51,482 bases of DNA, from the NCBI RefSeq assembly GCF_900142135.1, contig NZ_FQZU01000040.1:1-51482 (forward strand), read 5' to 3'. The position numbers and the translations under genes were made by a program. The stretch is from Desulfatibacillum alkenivorans DSM 16219 (GTDB lineage: Bacteria > Desulfobacterota > Desulfobacteria > Desulfobacterales > Desulfatibacillaceae). Each line of letters opens with the position of its first letter. Position 1 is the first letter of the stretch. Under the pieces are notes generated by a model. That model worked only from the letters and a program-made list of their open reading frames with translations. It ran no database searches and had not been told where the DNA came from. This document shows, piece after piece, positions 43,599 through 51,482 of the stretch.

Positions 43599-45437
43599 AT
43601 GCGCCTTGGATTCCAATTGAAAGCTGTTTGCATACTTGCGTCCATATTATTGTCTTTGCTTGCCGGGCCGGCAGGGGCTGCGCCCCATGTTTTTCGCGTC
43701 GACGCCTCCGGAGGCAGGACTCCCCTGGAGGTCGGCCAGGATCTTGGCGCCCAAATCCTGGAGCAGGAGCCCGGCTTCCCGATTCTGGTGGACGGCCTTT
43801 TGGCCGGAAGCCTGGAGGTCCTGGTGGCTCTCTATAACGGCTATTACAGCCTGAACCTGGACGCTCAGGGGCTTTTTGACGACCTTATGAACGCCAAAAG
43901 CAGCGGCGATCATATCCCGGAACTTGTCGCGGATATGCGGTCCGGTTCAAAGGTTGACCAACGATACCAGGAGGAGATGCAGGGCCTGGCCTCCCAGTTG
44001 GATTTGACGGCGGATGACGTTTTGGGCGACGGGGCGTTGTCTGCAAACGAGTTCATCCTATATCAGTTTCTTTACGACGCGCTTCAACCGGTGTCTTGCT
44101 CGGGATTCGGGGTTTACGGGGCTTATTCGGGCACAGGCAATCCCATAATCGGAAGAAACCTGGATTTGCCTTACGTCACTACGGACACGCTTAAGCTGCA
44201 TGCCGTCACCATTTATGAGGGCGATTCCTATTCCTTCGTCAATATTGGCTATATGGGCATGGCGGGGACGATCACCGGGTTACGAAGCGACGGTCTTTTC
44301 GGCGCGGTTATCGGCTCGAGCCTGTCCGGCATCCCCTTTCTGGAAACCGGCCGCAGGTCCATTCTTTTCGACCTTCGCTACGCCCTGGAAAACCTGGACG
44401 AAATCGGATCCCAGGGAGGGGACGAAGGCATCCACGGCTACACCAAGGATCATAAATACCATTTCAGCCATAGCCTGCTCCTCGCTGATTCCAGCCAGGT
44501 TATGATCCAGGAGCATCCCTGCGGCAAGACGGTGAACAATGAGGAATCCCTTCCCGGCAGACTCCGGGGGTGGGAGGCCGACCTGTATCCCACCACGGTT
44601 TCCTGGGGAGGCCGGAGAAACATGGTCGCCGTCACCAACCGGTTCGTCCTGCCCCCCGGCCTGCCTTATCCCTGCGAGCTCTGCCCTTCCGGCTGCTTCT
44701 CGGGCGCTTTGGATGCCGCCGGCATAGCCGAATATAATTACTATTCCATGGATCACGCCTGCGACTACATTAATGAAACCTGTTACGCCTATGACGCGGA
44801 CCAACCGGACGACTGCACCCTGGCCGAGCCCCAAACCAATTGCTGGGAGTACTGCAACCGCGAATCCGATTACGCCGGGGATTACTGGCCCGGGACTTAT
44901 GATGTAGGCTTCTATAGCGAAGACTTTGACCGCAACGGATACTATCCGATTATGGAAGAGGAATTGGGTTTCAGCACGGCCGAAAAATGGGAGCGCTTTG
45001 TGGAACTGGCGAAATTCCTGCCCAACACCCAGGCTCACCCGGGAAGGGCCGCCACAGTCGCCGATATAGCGGCCATGATGACCGACCAGGAAGGAGAAAC
45101 CGACCCGATTCTAGCTGAGGGCACCGGGCTGGTCGTTGCTGTGGCTACTGTAGAGTCCATGGTGATTCAACCCGTGGAGGGACGCCTTTACCTGTATACT
45201 CCCCCCAGCTATAACGCCCAGGCGGACAAACCCTATTTGGAGGAAATCGGCTTGTACAATCCTTTGAAGGGGGATATCAACGCCTCGGGTCTCTTGGACC
45301 TGGACGACGCCGTCCTCTGCCTCCAGGCCCTGGCCGGGTGCGATGTTCAGGATTTTGAGAACAACGGCGTTAACGGCGAACTGGACATGGAAACCGCCCT
45401 GTACATCCTGCAAAAGAAGGCGGAGGCAAGATATTGA
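43599..45437 (+). CDS. Secreted Ntn-hydrolase of the C45 / acyl-transferase-like family with dockerin-like tail
   Basis: A 612-residue exported protein. The signal peptide is MRLGFQLKAVCILASILLSLLAGPAGA. The catalytic part (about 90-530) resembles peptidase C45/choloylglycine-type Ntn-hydrolases: a Cys nucleophile candidate C167 in VSCSGFGVYGAY, then GNPIIGRNLDLPY with the typical Arg-Asn-x-Asp. Such enzymes cleave amide bonds in small acyl compounds. In this fold the nucleophile is often freed by self-cleavage; here ~140 residues would precede it. Residues about 553-612 contain a dockerin-like pair of EF-hand segments (GDINASGLLDLDDAVLCLQALAG and NGVNGELDMETALYILQKK). A cysteine-rich, acidic stretch (about 365-430) is unusual. 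The ribosome site GAAAGG is 12 bp before the ATG. Confidence 0.8.
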   Translation: MRLGFQLKAVCILASILLSLLAGPAGAAPHVFRVDASGGRTPLEVGQDLGAQILEQEPGFPILVDGLLAGSLEVLVALYNGYYSLNLDAQGLFDDLMNAKSSGDHIPELVADMRSGSKVDQRYQEEMQGLASQLDLTADDVLGDGALSANEFILYQFLYDALQPVSCSGFGVYGAYSGTGNPIIGRNLDLPYVTTDTLKLHAVTIYEGDSYSFVNIGYMGMAGTITGLRSDGLFGAVIGSSLSGIPFLETGRRSILFDLRYALENLDEIGSQGGDEGIHGYTKDHKYHFSHSLLLADSSQVMIQEHPCGKTVNNEESLPGRLRGWEADLYPTTVSWGGRRNMVAVTNRFVLPPGLPYPCELCPSGCFSGALDAAGIAEYNYYSMDHACDYINETCYAYDADQPDDCTLAEPQTNCWEYCNRESDYAGDYWPGTYDVGFYSEDFDRNGYYPIMEEELGFSTAEKWERFVELAKFLPNTQAHPGRAATVADIAAMMTDQEGETDPILAEGTGLVVAVATVESMVIQPVEGRLYLYTPPSYNAQADKPYLEEIGLYNPLKGDINASGLLDLDDAVLCLQALAGCDVQDFENNGVNGELDMETALYILQKKAEARY

Positions 45438-45535
45438 AGCCTCCTCCTTCCAAGGATTTCAAAGGCTATGTGTAAGCGAATTGATTCTTCCACGCCGCCG
45501 CGTCCGGAAAAATATTATTGGGAGCCCGGCATTCC

Positions 45536-45982
45536 TTAGTTGTAAGCCAGGCGCATCTTTTCATCATTCAATGTCGGCTGAATAATAGCCTGCCATTCAT
45601 CGCTGTTCCATGTTTCCAGCTTTTCATGCATCTGCAAATATTTCTCCGGTATGGGATGGGTGCCGTATACAACCTCCAGACCATACTTGGCTTTAATAAA
45701 GTCATGAAAATAAACGATATGTGGACAAGGCGGATACCCGACAACCAGGCCGGTGGCCAGATGAATTACTTCTGCTCCGTTTGCCTTCATTTCGTCCACG
45801 GCGTATTCCATGTTGCCCCCGGGGCATCCGTCGCAACTGGTGTATCCGACGACTTCCACTTCCATGCCTTTGTATTTGCTGAAGGCGCCCTCGCGATTTT
45901 TAAGAGATCTGAAACATTTTCCCCCGGCGCATCTGCGATAGCGGTCGCAAATTAATATCCCAATTTTTTTTGTTTCTTTCAT
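45536..45982 (-). CDS. CGGC-domain protein (putative metal-binding)
   Basis: A 148-residue cytosolic protein of the CGGC family. It starts IGILICDRYRRCAGGKCFRSL (C12, C18, C23) and carries the family-defining CDGCPGGN at residues 50-57, then GAEVIHLATGLVVGYPPCPHI. These cysteines probably bind metal or an iron-sulfur cluster; the biochemical role of the family is not established. AAAGGAGA precedes the ATG. It stands alone, convergent with the Ntn-hydrolase. Confidence 0.88.
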   Translation of the reverse strand: MKETKKIGILICDRYRRCAGGKCFRSLKNREGAFSKYKGMEVEVVGYTSCDGCPGGNMEYAVDEMKANGAEVIHLATGLVVGYPPCPHIVYFHDFIKAKYGLEVVYGTHPIPEKYLQMHEKLETWNSDEWQAIIQPTLNDEKMRLAYN

Positions 45983-46196
45983 AACGTCTCCTTTACATTG
46001 ATAGACGGAAAAATTTTTAGGGACAATTTTCGTATATTTTCAAATCCAGGAGAATGTGTCCAGAATTTTGACAAAGGCGGGGGCAAAAAAAGGGGGCGGC
46101 CTTTGAGGCGGCAGGGCTTGTCAAACGCCGCTTGCTTCCATGGTCGGCAAAACGGCAGGGACATCCTTGTCCCGCATGCCTTTGGCGTGCCCTTAT

Positions 46197-47048
46197 CTAA
46201 AAAAACACCTTTTCCCTTTGGACCAAAAGGCGGTTGACCGTCTTCTGGATGTGGTCCCGGACCTGGGCGGTAATGCGGTTGACCAGCAAGGGCTCCTCCG
46301 AGGGCCTGTATTTCATGTCCGGGATTGGGATGGGCTTTCCAAAATCGATGAACCATTTGCTGGGCAGGGGCAGGGCGCCTAAAGGCCCCAGCCACGGCCA
46401 GGTAAAGGTGATGGGCGCCCAGGGCAGTCCCAGCATTTTCGCCAGGGGCTTGACGTCGTACAGCATGGGATAGATTTCCTCGGCCCCCACGATGGAAACC
46501 GGGATGATGGGCGATTGGGTCTTAAGCGCCACCTTGACGAATCCGCCCCGGCCAAAGCGCTGCATCTGGTATCTTTTGCTGAAAGGCTTGCCAAGGCCCT
46601 TGCCGCCTTCCGGAAAAACCAGGGTGAGGCAGCCGCTTTCCAGGAGCTTTTCCGCGTTTTCCGGCATGGCCTGCACCCCGCCCAGCCGGGAGACCAGATA
46701 ATTGGCCCACGGCCAGTTGCTCAGCATGTCCACATGGAGGGTTTTGGGCAGCCTGGGGTTGGGATGCTCCCGCATGATGGCCGCCATAACCATGGCGCCG
46801 TCAAAAGGCACCGCGCCGCCGTGATTGGCGGCCAACAAAGCCCTTCCCTTATCCGGGATGTTCTCAATGCCCGACGCCGTCACCCGAAAATAGCGGCTGT
46901 AGAAAAAATCCAGGATGGGCCAGAAGGATCGGCGGATTCCTTCGTCCATGCCCCATTCGTCTACGTGATAATCCCCCTCCAACCGCTTTTTAGCGGCCTG
47001 CGCCAGAGAGTTTACGCCCAGCGCTCTTTTCAGCGATTTATTCATCAA
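46197..47048 (-). CDS. PlsC-type lysophospholipid / 1-acyl-glycerol-phosphate acyltransferase
   Basis: A 283-residue membrane-associated acyltransferase. The acceptor block is LLAANHGGAVPFDG with the catalytic histidine and, in this subgroup, a longer spacing to Asp than the usual HX4D. Block III is LVFPEGGKGLGKPF (FPEG), and PIIPVSIVGAEE is block IV. A second ATG three bases downstream is equally possible as start. It is encoded downstream of the GH18-like gene on the same strand, 72 bp away. Acceptor and acyl donor are not determined by the sequence; membrane lipid remodelling is the usual role. Confidence 0.87.
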   Translation of the reverse strand: MMNKSLKRALGVNSLAQAAKKRLEGDYHVDEWGMDEGIRRSFWPILDFFYSRYFRVTASGIENIPDKGRALLAANHGGAVPFDGAMVMAAIMREHPNPRLPKTLHVDMLSNWPWANYLVSRLGGVQAMPENAEKLLESGCLTLVFPEGGKGLGKPFSKRYQMQRFGRGGFVKVALKTQSPIIPVSIVGAEEIYPMLYDVKPLAKMLGLPWAPITFTWPWLGPLGALPLPSKWFIDFGKPIPIPDMKYRPSEEPLLVNRITAQVRDHIQKTVNRLLVQREKVFF

Positions 47049-47120
47049 GGCCTCGCAGGATTGTCCATGCTGATTTTACGGCGCGTTTTCGGCGGCGGCT
47101 CAATGGCGGTCCATGGTTGA

Positions 47121-48128
47121 CTATTGCAAATTGGTGGACTTGGACAGAAAATGCTCCCTATAATACTCCCACTCCCAGTCGTCCATCTCCCATTCGCAAT
47201 AAATAGCCGTCCCCTGGTAATTGGCGGGAAGCCGCTCTGATGACAGCAGCCCCGCGTGAATGCCGGACAGCGCCGTTTTGATATTTTCCACCCTGGGGCT
47301 ATGGTACAACACTCCGGTGTCGTCGTAAACCGGAATTCCCAACAGCACTTGCGAATCCTCGGTCCATGACAGAATTTCCCGGGTCCAGCCGGCCATAAGA
47401 TGTTCGTAGATTTTGGGCATGGGGGCGGCCGAATCGTAGGTCATGACGGCCATTTGATCCACCGGTTTTGAGATGGCCCGGTAATACTCCTCGCTCCAGT
47501 GCACGGAAATGACCGGCTGCAGCCAGGTGGTGGGCGGGTAGGCTGCTATGGACAAAACCTTCCCCGGCGGCATGCGTTTTTTCAGGGTTTCAAGCAGCAG
47601 GACAAAGTCCTGATTGCCCGAAGGCATGGGCTCGATGTTGACGTGCAGCCCGGCCAGCCGGGGATGTTCTTTCAGCAAGGCGATTGCCGACCGGCAGAAA
47701 TTGTCCCGCCACTCCGGGGATTCCAAAAAGCAATGGGTGTCCAGAATTCCTCCGATCCAGGGCATAACGCGGATGCCGTGAAAACAGTCCAGCAGCAGTT
47801 CGGTCTGGGGTTTATCCACGGGAGGAATCGTCCCGTCGGGTTCGGCGGGGCAAAGATGGGGATATACGTCCTTAATATGATATTTTCGCAGTTTTACGGC
47901 AATCTCCTGGATGCGTTCCGGATCGCGATACAGGGAGGCCTTTTTCCTGTATTTGGAAAACCAGCCGTCGTCGCCGATCCAGCCGTGGCTCAGCCACATG
48001 CCGTTGGCGCCAAGGTCGTGGATTCCACGAACCTCCCGGGCGCCCGGGGTCCACAGGGTATATGCGGCCGCCGCCAGGCCGGCTAAGGCCAGGCACGCAA
48101 TCAGGATGCGGGAAAGTACCCTTAACAT
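47121..48128 (-). CDS. Secreted GH18-like TIM-barrel protein
   Basis: A 335-residue protein with an N-terminal membrane anchor or signal (MLRVLSRILIACLALAGLAAAAY). The body looks like a glycoside-hydrolase-18-type barrel: GIRVMPWIGG, HPRLAGLHVNIEPMPSGN, VLSIAAYPPTT, VDQMAVMTYDSAAP and VLLGIPVYDDTG. In active GH18 enzymes the fourth strand is DxxDxDxE; here HVNIEP keeps the glutamate but not the aspartates, so chitinase activity is doubtful. Many such divergent barrels act on cell-surface polysaccharide or have lost activity. It lies 60 bp after manC. Confidence 0.72.
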   Translation of the reverse strand: MLRVLSRILIACLALAGLAAAAYTLWTPGAREVRGIHDLGANGMWLSHGWIGDDGWFSKYRKKASLYRDPERIQEIAVKLRKYHIKDVYPHLCPAEPDGTIPPVDKPQTELLLDCFHGIRVMPWIGGILDTHCFLESPEWRDNFCRSAIALLKEHPRLAGLHVNIEPMPSGNQDFVLLLETLKKRMPPGKVLSIAAYPPTTWLQPVISVHWSEEYYRAISKPVDQMAVMTYDSAAPMPKIYEHLMAGWTREILSWTEDSQVLLGIPVYDDTGVLYHSPRVENIKTALSGIHAGLLSSERLPANYQGTAIYCEWEMDDWEWEYYREHFLSKSTNLQ

Positions 48129-48188
48129 GAAACTGCAACCACCTCGCTCTATGCTTCTCCCGGAGGATTTCCGCCGGTTATCGGCCTG

Positions 48189-49595
48189 CTAACGGCCGTA
48201 CACGTCATCCAGACGGACTATATCGTCTTCACCCAGATAGGCGCCGGACTGGACCTCGATCAATTCCAAAGGGATCTTCCCCGGATTTTCCAGCCGATGC
48301 ACCACGCCCAGGGGAATATACGTAGACTGGTCTTCATGAAGGGTGATTTCCTCGCCGTCGCGGGAGGCGATGGCCGTGCCGCTCACCACCACCCAATGCT
48401 CGGCGCGATGAAAATGCTTTTGGAGCGAAAGTTTGGCGCCGGGCTTGACCGTAATCAATTTCACCTGAAAGCGGTTGGAAACCTCAATGCTTTCATACGA
48501 TCCCCAGGGGCGATAAACCTTTCTGTGGCTGACCGCTTCCTCCCGCTGCCGTTTTCTCAACTCCTCCACAATGTGCTTGACGTTCTGCACCTTGTCCCGG
48601 TTGGCCACCAGGATGGCGTCCGCGGTCTCCACCACCACCAGATCCGAAACGCCCACGGCCGCCAGCATTCTTTTTGTGGCGTGCAGGTAGGAGTTGGTCA
48701 CGTCCACCGTGGTGACGTCGCCCATGAGCACGTTGCTGTTTTCGTCCTTCTCCCCGGTCTGCCACAAGGATTCCCAGGAGCCCAGGTCGTCCCATCCAAT
48801 CTCCAAGGGCAGAACCACGCCTTGGGACGTCTTTTCCATGACCGCGTAGTCGATGGAAATGGACGGCGACCGGCCGAAAGCTTTGGCGTCCAGGCGGAAA
48901 AAGTCCAGGTCCTCCCGGCCGTCCTCCACGGCCTGCTTGCAGGCCTGGACGATTTCAGGCGCATGCTTTTTCAGTTCGTCCAATACCACCGAGGCCTTGA
49001 ACATGAACATGCCCGAATTCCAGAGGTAGTCGCCGGAGGCCAGATATTGCTCCGCCGTAGGCAGGTCCGGCTTTTCCACGAATTTGTCCAGGATGAATGC
49101 GCCTTCGGCGAAAGACTCGCCTTTGCGAATGTAGCCGTATCCGGTTTCCGGGGCGTGGGGGACAACGCCGAAGGTGATCAGGCGGCCTTGCTCGGCCAGC
49201 GCTTCCCCGGCCTTGGCGGATTTCAAGAAGCCTTCGGCGTCCTGAATATGGTGATCCGCCGGCAGCACAAAAAGCACCGGGTCCTCGCCCAGGGCCAAAG
49301 CCTTTATGGCCGCGGCCGCCACGGCGGGCGCCGTGTTTTTTCCCACCGGCTCAAGGACGATGGAAAAAGGATCGATTTCCATTTGCAGGAATTGCTCCGC
49401 CACGAAAAAGCGATGCTTTTCGTTGCAAACGACCAGGGGCGAGGCCGCCTCTTCCAAACCCTGAAGGCGCAAAGCCGTCCTTTGCAGCAGGGAATTATCC
49501 CCGGAAAGGGCAAGCAATTGCTTGGGATATTGATACCGGGACAAGGGCCACAACCGGGTGCCGGACCCTCCCGCTAAAATTACCGGTAATATCAT
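48189..49595 (-). CDS. manC: Mannose-1-phosphate guanylyltransferase / mannose-6-phosphate isomerase (ManC/AlgA type)
   Basis: A 468-residue bifunctional enzyme. The N-terminal nucleotidyltransferase carries LAGGSGTRLWPLSRYQYPKQLL, the GTP-binding signature, with LPADHHI, FVEKPD and YLWNSGMFMF. The C-terminal cupin (about 345-468) has the type II phosphomannose-isomerase motifs RPWGSYE, KPGAKLSLQKHFHRAEHW and YIPLGVVHRLENPG. It makes GDP-mannose from mannose-6-phosphate together with a phosphomannomutase encoded elsewhere. The ATG at 49595 has GGAG 10 bp upstream and begins the fold directly; the 12 extra residues from an earlier Met are not conserved-looking. Confidence 0.95.
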   Translation of the reverse strand: MILPVILAGGSGTRLWPLSRYQYPKQLLALSGDNSLLQRTALRLQGLEEAASPLVVCNEKHRFFVAEQFLQMEIDPFSIVLEPVGKNTAPAVAAAAIKALALGEDPVLFVLPADHHIQDAEGFLKSAKAGEALAEQGRLITFGVVPHAPETGYGYIRKGESFAEGAFILDKFVEKPDLPTAEQYLASGDYLWNSGMFMFKASVVLDELKKHAPEIVQACKQAVEDGREDLDFFRLDAKAFGRSPSISIDYAVMEKTSQGVVLPLEIGWDDLGSWESLWQTGEKDENSNVLMGDVTTVDVTNSYLHATKRMLAAVGVSDLVVVETADAILVANRDKVQNVKHIVEELRKRQREEAVSHRKVYRPWGSYESIEVSNRFQVKLITVKPGAKLSLQKHFHRAEHWVVVSGTAIASRDGEEITLHEDQSTYIPLGVVHRLENPGKIPLELIEVQSGAYLGEDDIVRLDDVYGR

Positions 49596-49771
49596 GATGT
49601 GCTCCGTAAAGATCCAAAAAGGCCGAGACAACGCAATGTATCACGGAGAGCAAAGTCTATCAAGCACTGGGAATGCAATCCGATCCCTATTGAATCAGTT
49701 CACCCTTCAACAATCGGACGAAATTTCTTTGAAAAAAGCCTGTGCGTCACGCAGGGAATGCCAGGGCGTCC

Positions 49772-50326
49772 TTATTTGTATGCAGGCAAGCGGTTGGGGG
49801 GGATGTCCTTCAGCCTGGGTCCGGCCTGGTCTTTTTCCGATAAGATCGGATCGGACAAAGGCCATTCAACGCCTACGTCCGGGTCGGACCATAACAGCGT
49901 CCCTTCGTCGCCGGGGGCGTACAGGGCGTCGCATTTGTAGCAGACCCGGGCTTCCTTGCTGAGCACGCAAAACCCGTGGGCGAATCCGGCCGGGATGAAC
50001 ATCTGCCTGTGGCTTTCATCGTCCAAAATCGCGCCCGTCCATCGGCCGAAAAAAGGCGAGCCTTTTCGGACGTCCACGGCCACGTCAAAAATCCGCCCCT
50101 GGACGGCCTGGACCAGCTTGGCCTGGGCGCGTTCTATTTGATAATGAAGGCCGCGCAGCACCTTTTCTCCGGAAAGGGAAAGGTTGTCCTGGACAAACTT
50201 CACGTCCAGGCCGTGGGCCGCAAAGCGGGCGCTGTGATAGGTCTCCATAAAAAGGCCCCGATGGTCGGAAAAGACCGGGGGTTCTATGATCAAAACTCCG
50301 GGAAGGGGTGTTTCCTGTATTTTCAT
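49772..50326 (-). CDS. rmlC: dTDP-4-dehydrorhamnose 3,5-epimerase RmlC
   Basis: A 184-residue cupin epimerase, third step of dTDP-L-rhamnose synthesis. Motifs are MKIQETPLPGVLIIEPPVFSDHRGLFMETY, FVQDNLSLSGEKVLRGLHYQ with the catalytic His, QGRIFDVAVDVRKGSPFFGRW and MFIPAGFAHGFCVLS. The length matches the family. The start lies 12 bp after the rmlA stop, so the two genes are co-transcribed. The reading frame is open further upstream over rmlA, but that part is only a shadow of rmlA. Confidence 0.96.
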   Translation of the reverse strand: MKIQETPLPGVLIIEPPVFSDHRGLFMETYHSARFAAHGLDVKFVQDNLSLSGEKVLRGLHYQIERAQAKLVQAVQGRIFDVAVDVRKGSPFFGRWTGAILDDESHRQMFIPAGFAHGFCVLSKEARVCYKCDALYAPGDEGTLLWSDPDVGVEWPLSDPILSEKDQAGPRLKDIPPNRLPAYK

Positions 50327-50337
50327 AAAGCCTGTTT

Positions 50338-51213
50338 TCAGTATTTTTCCTGGGCCAGCATGTCGAGCAGATATTGGCCGTAGCCGCTGGAGAGCAACGG
50401 CGCGGCCAGCTTTTCCACCTGCTCCGCGCTGATAAAGCCCATGCGATAGGCGATTTCCTCCACGCAGGAGATTTTCAGCCCCTGGCGCTCCTGGATGATG
50501 CGCACGTAATTGGACGCCTGCTGCAGGGTGTCGTGCGTTCCGGTGTCCAGCCAGGCCATGCCTCGGCCCATGACTTTCACCTGCAGTTCGCCTTTTTCCA
50601 GATACAGCCGGTTCAGATCCGTGATTTCCAGCTCGCCCCGGGGGGAGGGCTTGAGGCGCCGGGTCAGCTCCACAACCCGGTTGTCGTAAAAATACAGCCC
50701 GGGAATGGCGTACTGGCTTTTGGGCTTTTCCGGCTTTTCCTCGATGTTGACGGCCATGCCCTGGGCGTTGAACTCCACCACGCCGTATTCCTCCGGGCTT
50801 TTCACCGGATAAGCGAAGATGATTCCGCCCTTTTCCAGTTCCACCGACTCCCGCAGCAAAGGCGTCAGGGTTTGGCCGTAGAACAGATTGTCTCCCAATA
50901 TCAGGCAAACGGAGCCGTCTCCAATAAAGGATTCGCCCAAAAGAAATGCCTGGGCCAGGCCTTCGGGCCGGTCCTGCACCGTATAGGTCAGGGACAGGCC
51001 AAGCCTGCCGCCGCCGCCCAACAGCTTTTTAAACAAGGGCAGATCCTGGGGCGTGGAAATAATGAGGATCTCCCTGATTCCCGCCAGCATGAGCACCGAA
51101 AGGGGGTAGTACACCATGGGCTTGTCGTAAACCGGCAGCAATTGCTTGGACACCACCTGGGTGAGCGGGTAAAGCCGGGCGCCGGTCCCTCCGGCAAGGA
51201 TAATCCCCTTCAT
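50338..51213 (-). CDS. rmlA: Glucose-1-phosphate thymidylyltransferase RmlA
   Basis: A 291-residue nucleotidyltransferase, first step of dTDP-rhamnose synthesis. It has the signature [92 protein letters not shown] and [20 protein letters not shown] is 11 bp before the ATG. It is the first gene in view of the minus-strand envelope cluster; rmlB and rmlD are not visible and may lie elsewhere. Confidence 0.97.
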   Translation of the reverse strand: MKGIILAGGTGARLYPLTQVVSKQLLPVYDKPMVYYPLSVLMLAGIREILIISTPQDLPLFKKLLGGGGRLGLSLTYTVQDRPEGLAQAFLLGESFIGDGSVCLILGDNLFYGQTLTPLLRESVELEKGGIIFAYPVKSPEEYGVVEFNAQGMAVNIEEKPEKPKSQYAIPGLYFYDNRVVELTRRLKPSPRGELEITDLNRLYLEKGELQVKVMGRGMAWLDTGTHDTLQQASNYVRIIQERQGLKISCVEEIAYRMGFISAEQVEKLAAPLLSSGYGQYLLDMLAQEKY

Positions 51214-51375
51214 GAACGGTTCTCTCCAAAAATCCGCGGGTTGACTAAATAAACTGGGGCTGAAATCCAGTATTTGACTATTATCACAGAGAATCCCCGC
51301 CTGCAAGGCTGCTCCGACAAAACACCAGGGCCAACGCAAGTAAAGAATCCGCGTGTGGCGTTTCGTGTTCAGTGA

Positions 51376-51403
51376 ATTTTACGAAAACACAACCTCTTGT
51401 AAA
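51376..51403 (-). promoter_or_regulatory. Candidate promoter of the rmlA cluster
   Basis: On the minus strand TTTACA (51403-51398), 16 bp and TAAAAT (51381-51376) form a good sigma70-type promoter about 165 bp before the rmlA ATG. The gap 51214-51482 holds nothing else I can support. Confidence 0.5.
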
Positions 51404-51482
51404 TACTCAACGTCCATTGCCGCATTCAGCCTCTTGGTTTTTATACTTCCTTTAAAGGATTTGTCTTTTTTCAGCAAATTCA

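Noticed and set aside
48297-49577. Plus-strand open frame of 426 codons opposite manC
   Set aside because: Rich in His, Gln and Gly with no domain; manC is unambiguous.
50327-50908. N-terminal extension of RmlC over rmlA
   Set aside because: It is an out-of-frame reading of rmlA; RmlC starts at 50326 with its normal first residues.

Overview
The window looks like chromosomal DNA from an anaerobic, GC-moderate deltaproteobacterial sulfate reducer. The nitrogenase genes are of the anaerobe type (nifI1 and nifI2 between nifH and nifD, a NifB-NifX fusion). A TupABC transporter, very large signalling proteins and hybrid kinases point the same way. The overall style resembles Desulfatibacillum or another Desulfobacterota genus; this is an inference from gene content, not from a database match.

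Layout. 1-132 is the tail of a probable transposase cut by the window edge. 447-1298 is a short-chain dehydrogenase. 1712-7258 is a complete Opp/Dpp-type ABC importer (binding protein, two permeases, two ATPases) behind a good sigma70-type promoter, with a terminator hairpin after the binding-protein gene. 7259-8237 is non-coding with a tandem ~200-bp repeat. 8238-13196 is a signalling pair: a GAF-SpoIIE phosphatase and a zinc-ribbon/class III cyclase/AAA/TPR protein. 13291-14626 (minus) is an amidohydrolase-fold protein with degraded metal ligands and a MarR regulator, with matching palindromic operators in front of both genes.

The core is 15220-26869, an apparent nif operon: nifH-nifI1-nifI2-nifD-nifK-nifE-nifN-nifB(X)-2Fe2S ferredoxin-HEPN-like protein-GNAT acetyltransferase-nifV. 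It starts from a consensus -24/-12 sigma54 promoter. The region where a canonical NifA site (TGT-N10-ACA) would be expected has none. It holds instead three copies of a 15-bp element phased at exactly 30 bp, about 140-215 bp upstream of the predicted transcription start, and further upstream a very strong G-quadruplex motif. This is the most promising undescribed regulatory arrangement in the window.

27111-35064 carries a secreted VWA protein, a fold-III PLP decarboxylase homologue in which the Schiff-base lysine is replaced by arginine (a probable pseudoenzyme), a 748-aa protein of unknown family, and a TupABC tungstate importer. 35561-40721 holds two convergent hybrid histidine kinases. 41072-45982 holds ssb, a methyltransferase overlapping an AmmeMemoRadiSam-type radical SAM gene, a secreted Ntn-hydrolase with a dockerin-like tail, and a CGGC-domain protein. 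46197-51213 (minus) is a cell-envelope sugar/lipid group: rmlA, rmlC, manC, a GH18-like secreted protein and a PlsC-type acyltransferase.

How the genes work together. NifHDK is the nitrogenase; NifE, NifN, NifB and NifV make FeMo-co; NifI1/NifI2 give post-translational switch-off; the ferredoxin can supply electrons or act in cofactor assembly. nifA, nifU, nifS and a molybdate importer are not in the window, so those functions must lie elsewhere. The RmlA/RmlC/ManC set supplies dTDP-rhamnose and GDP-mannose precursors for surface polysaccharide; rmlB and rmlD are not in view.
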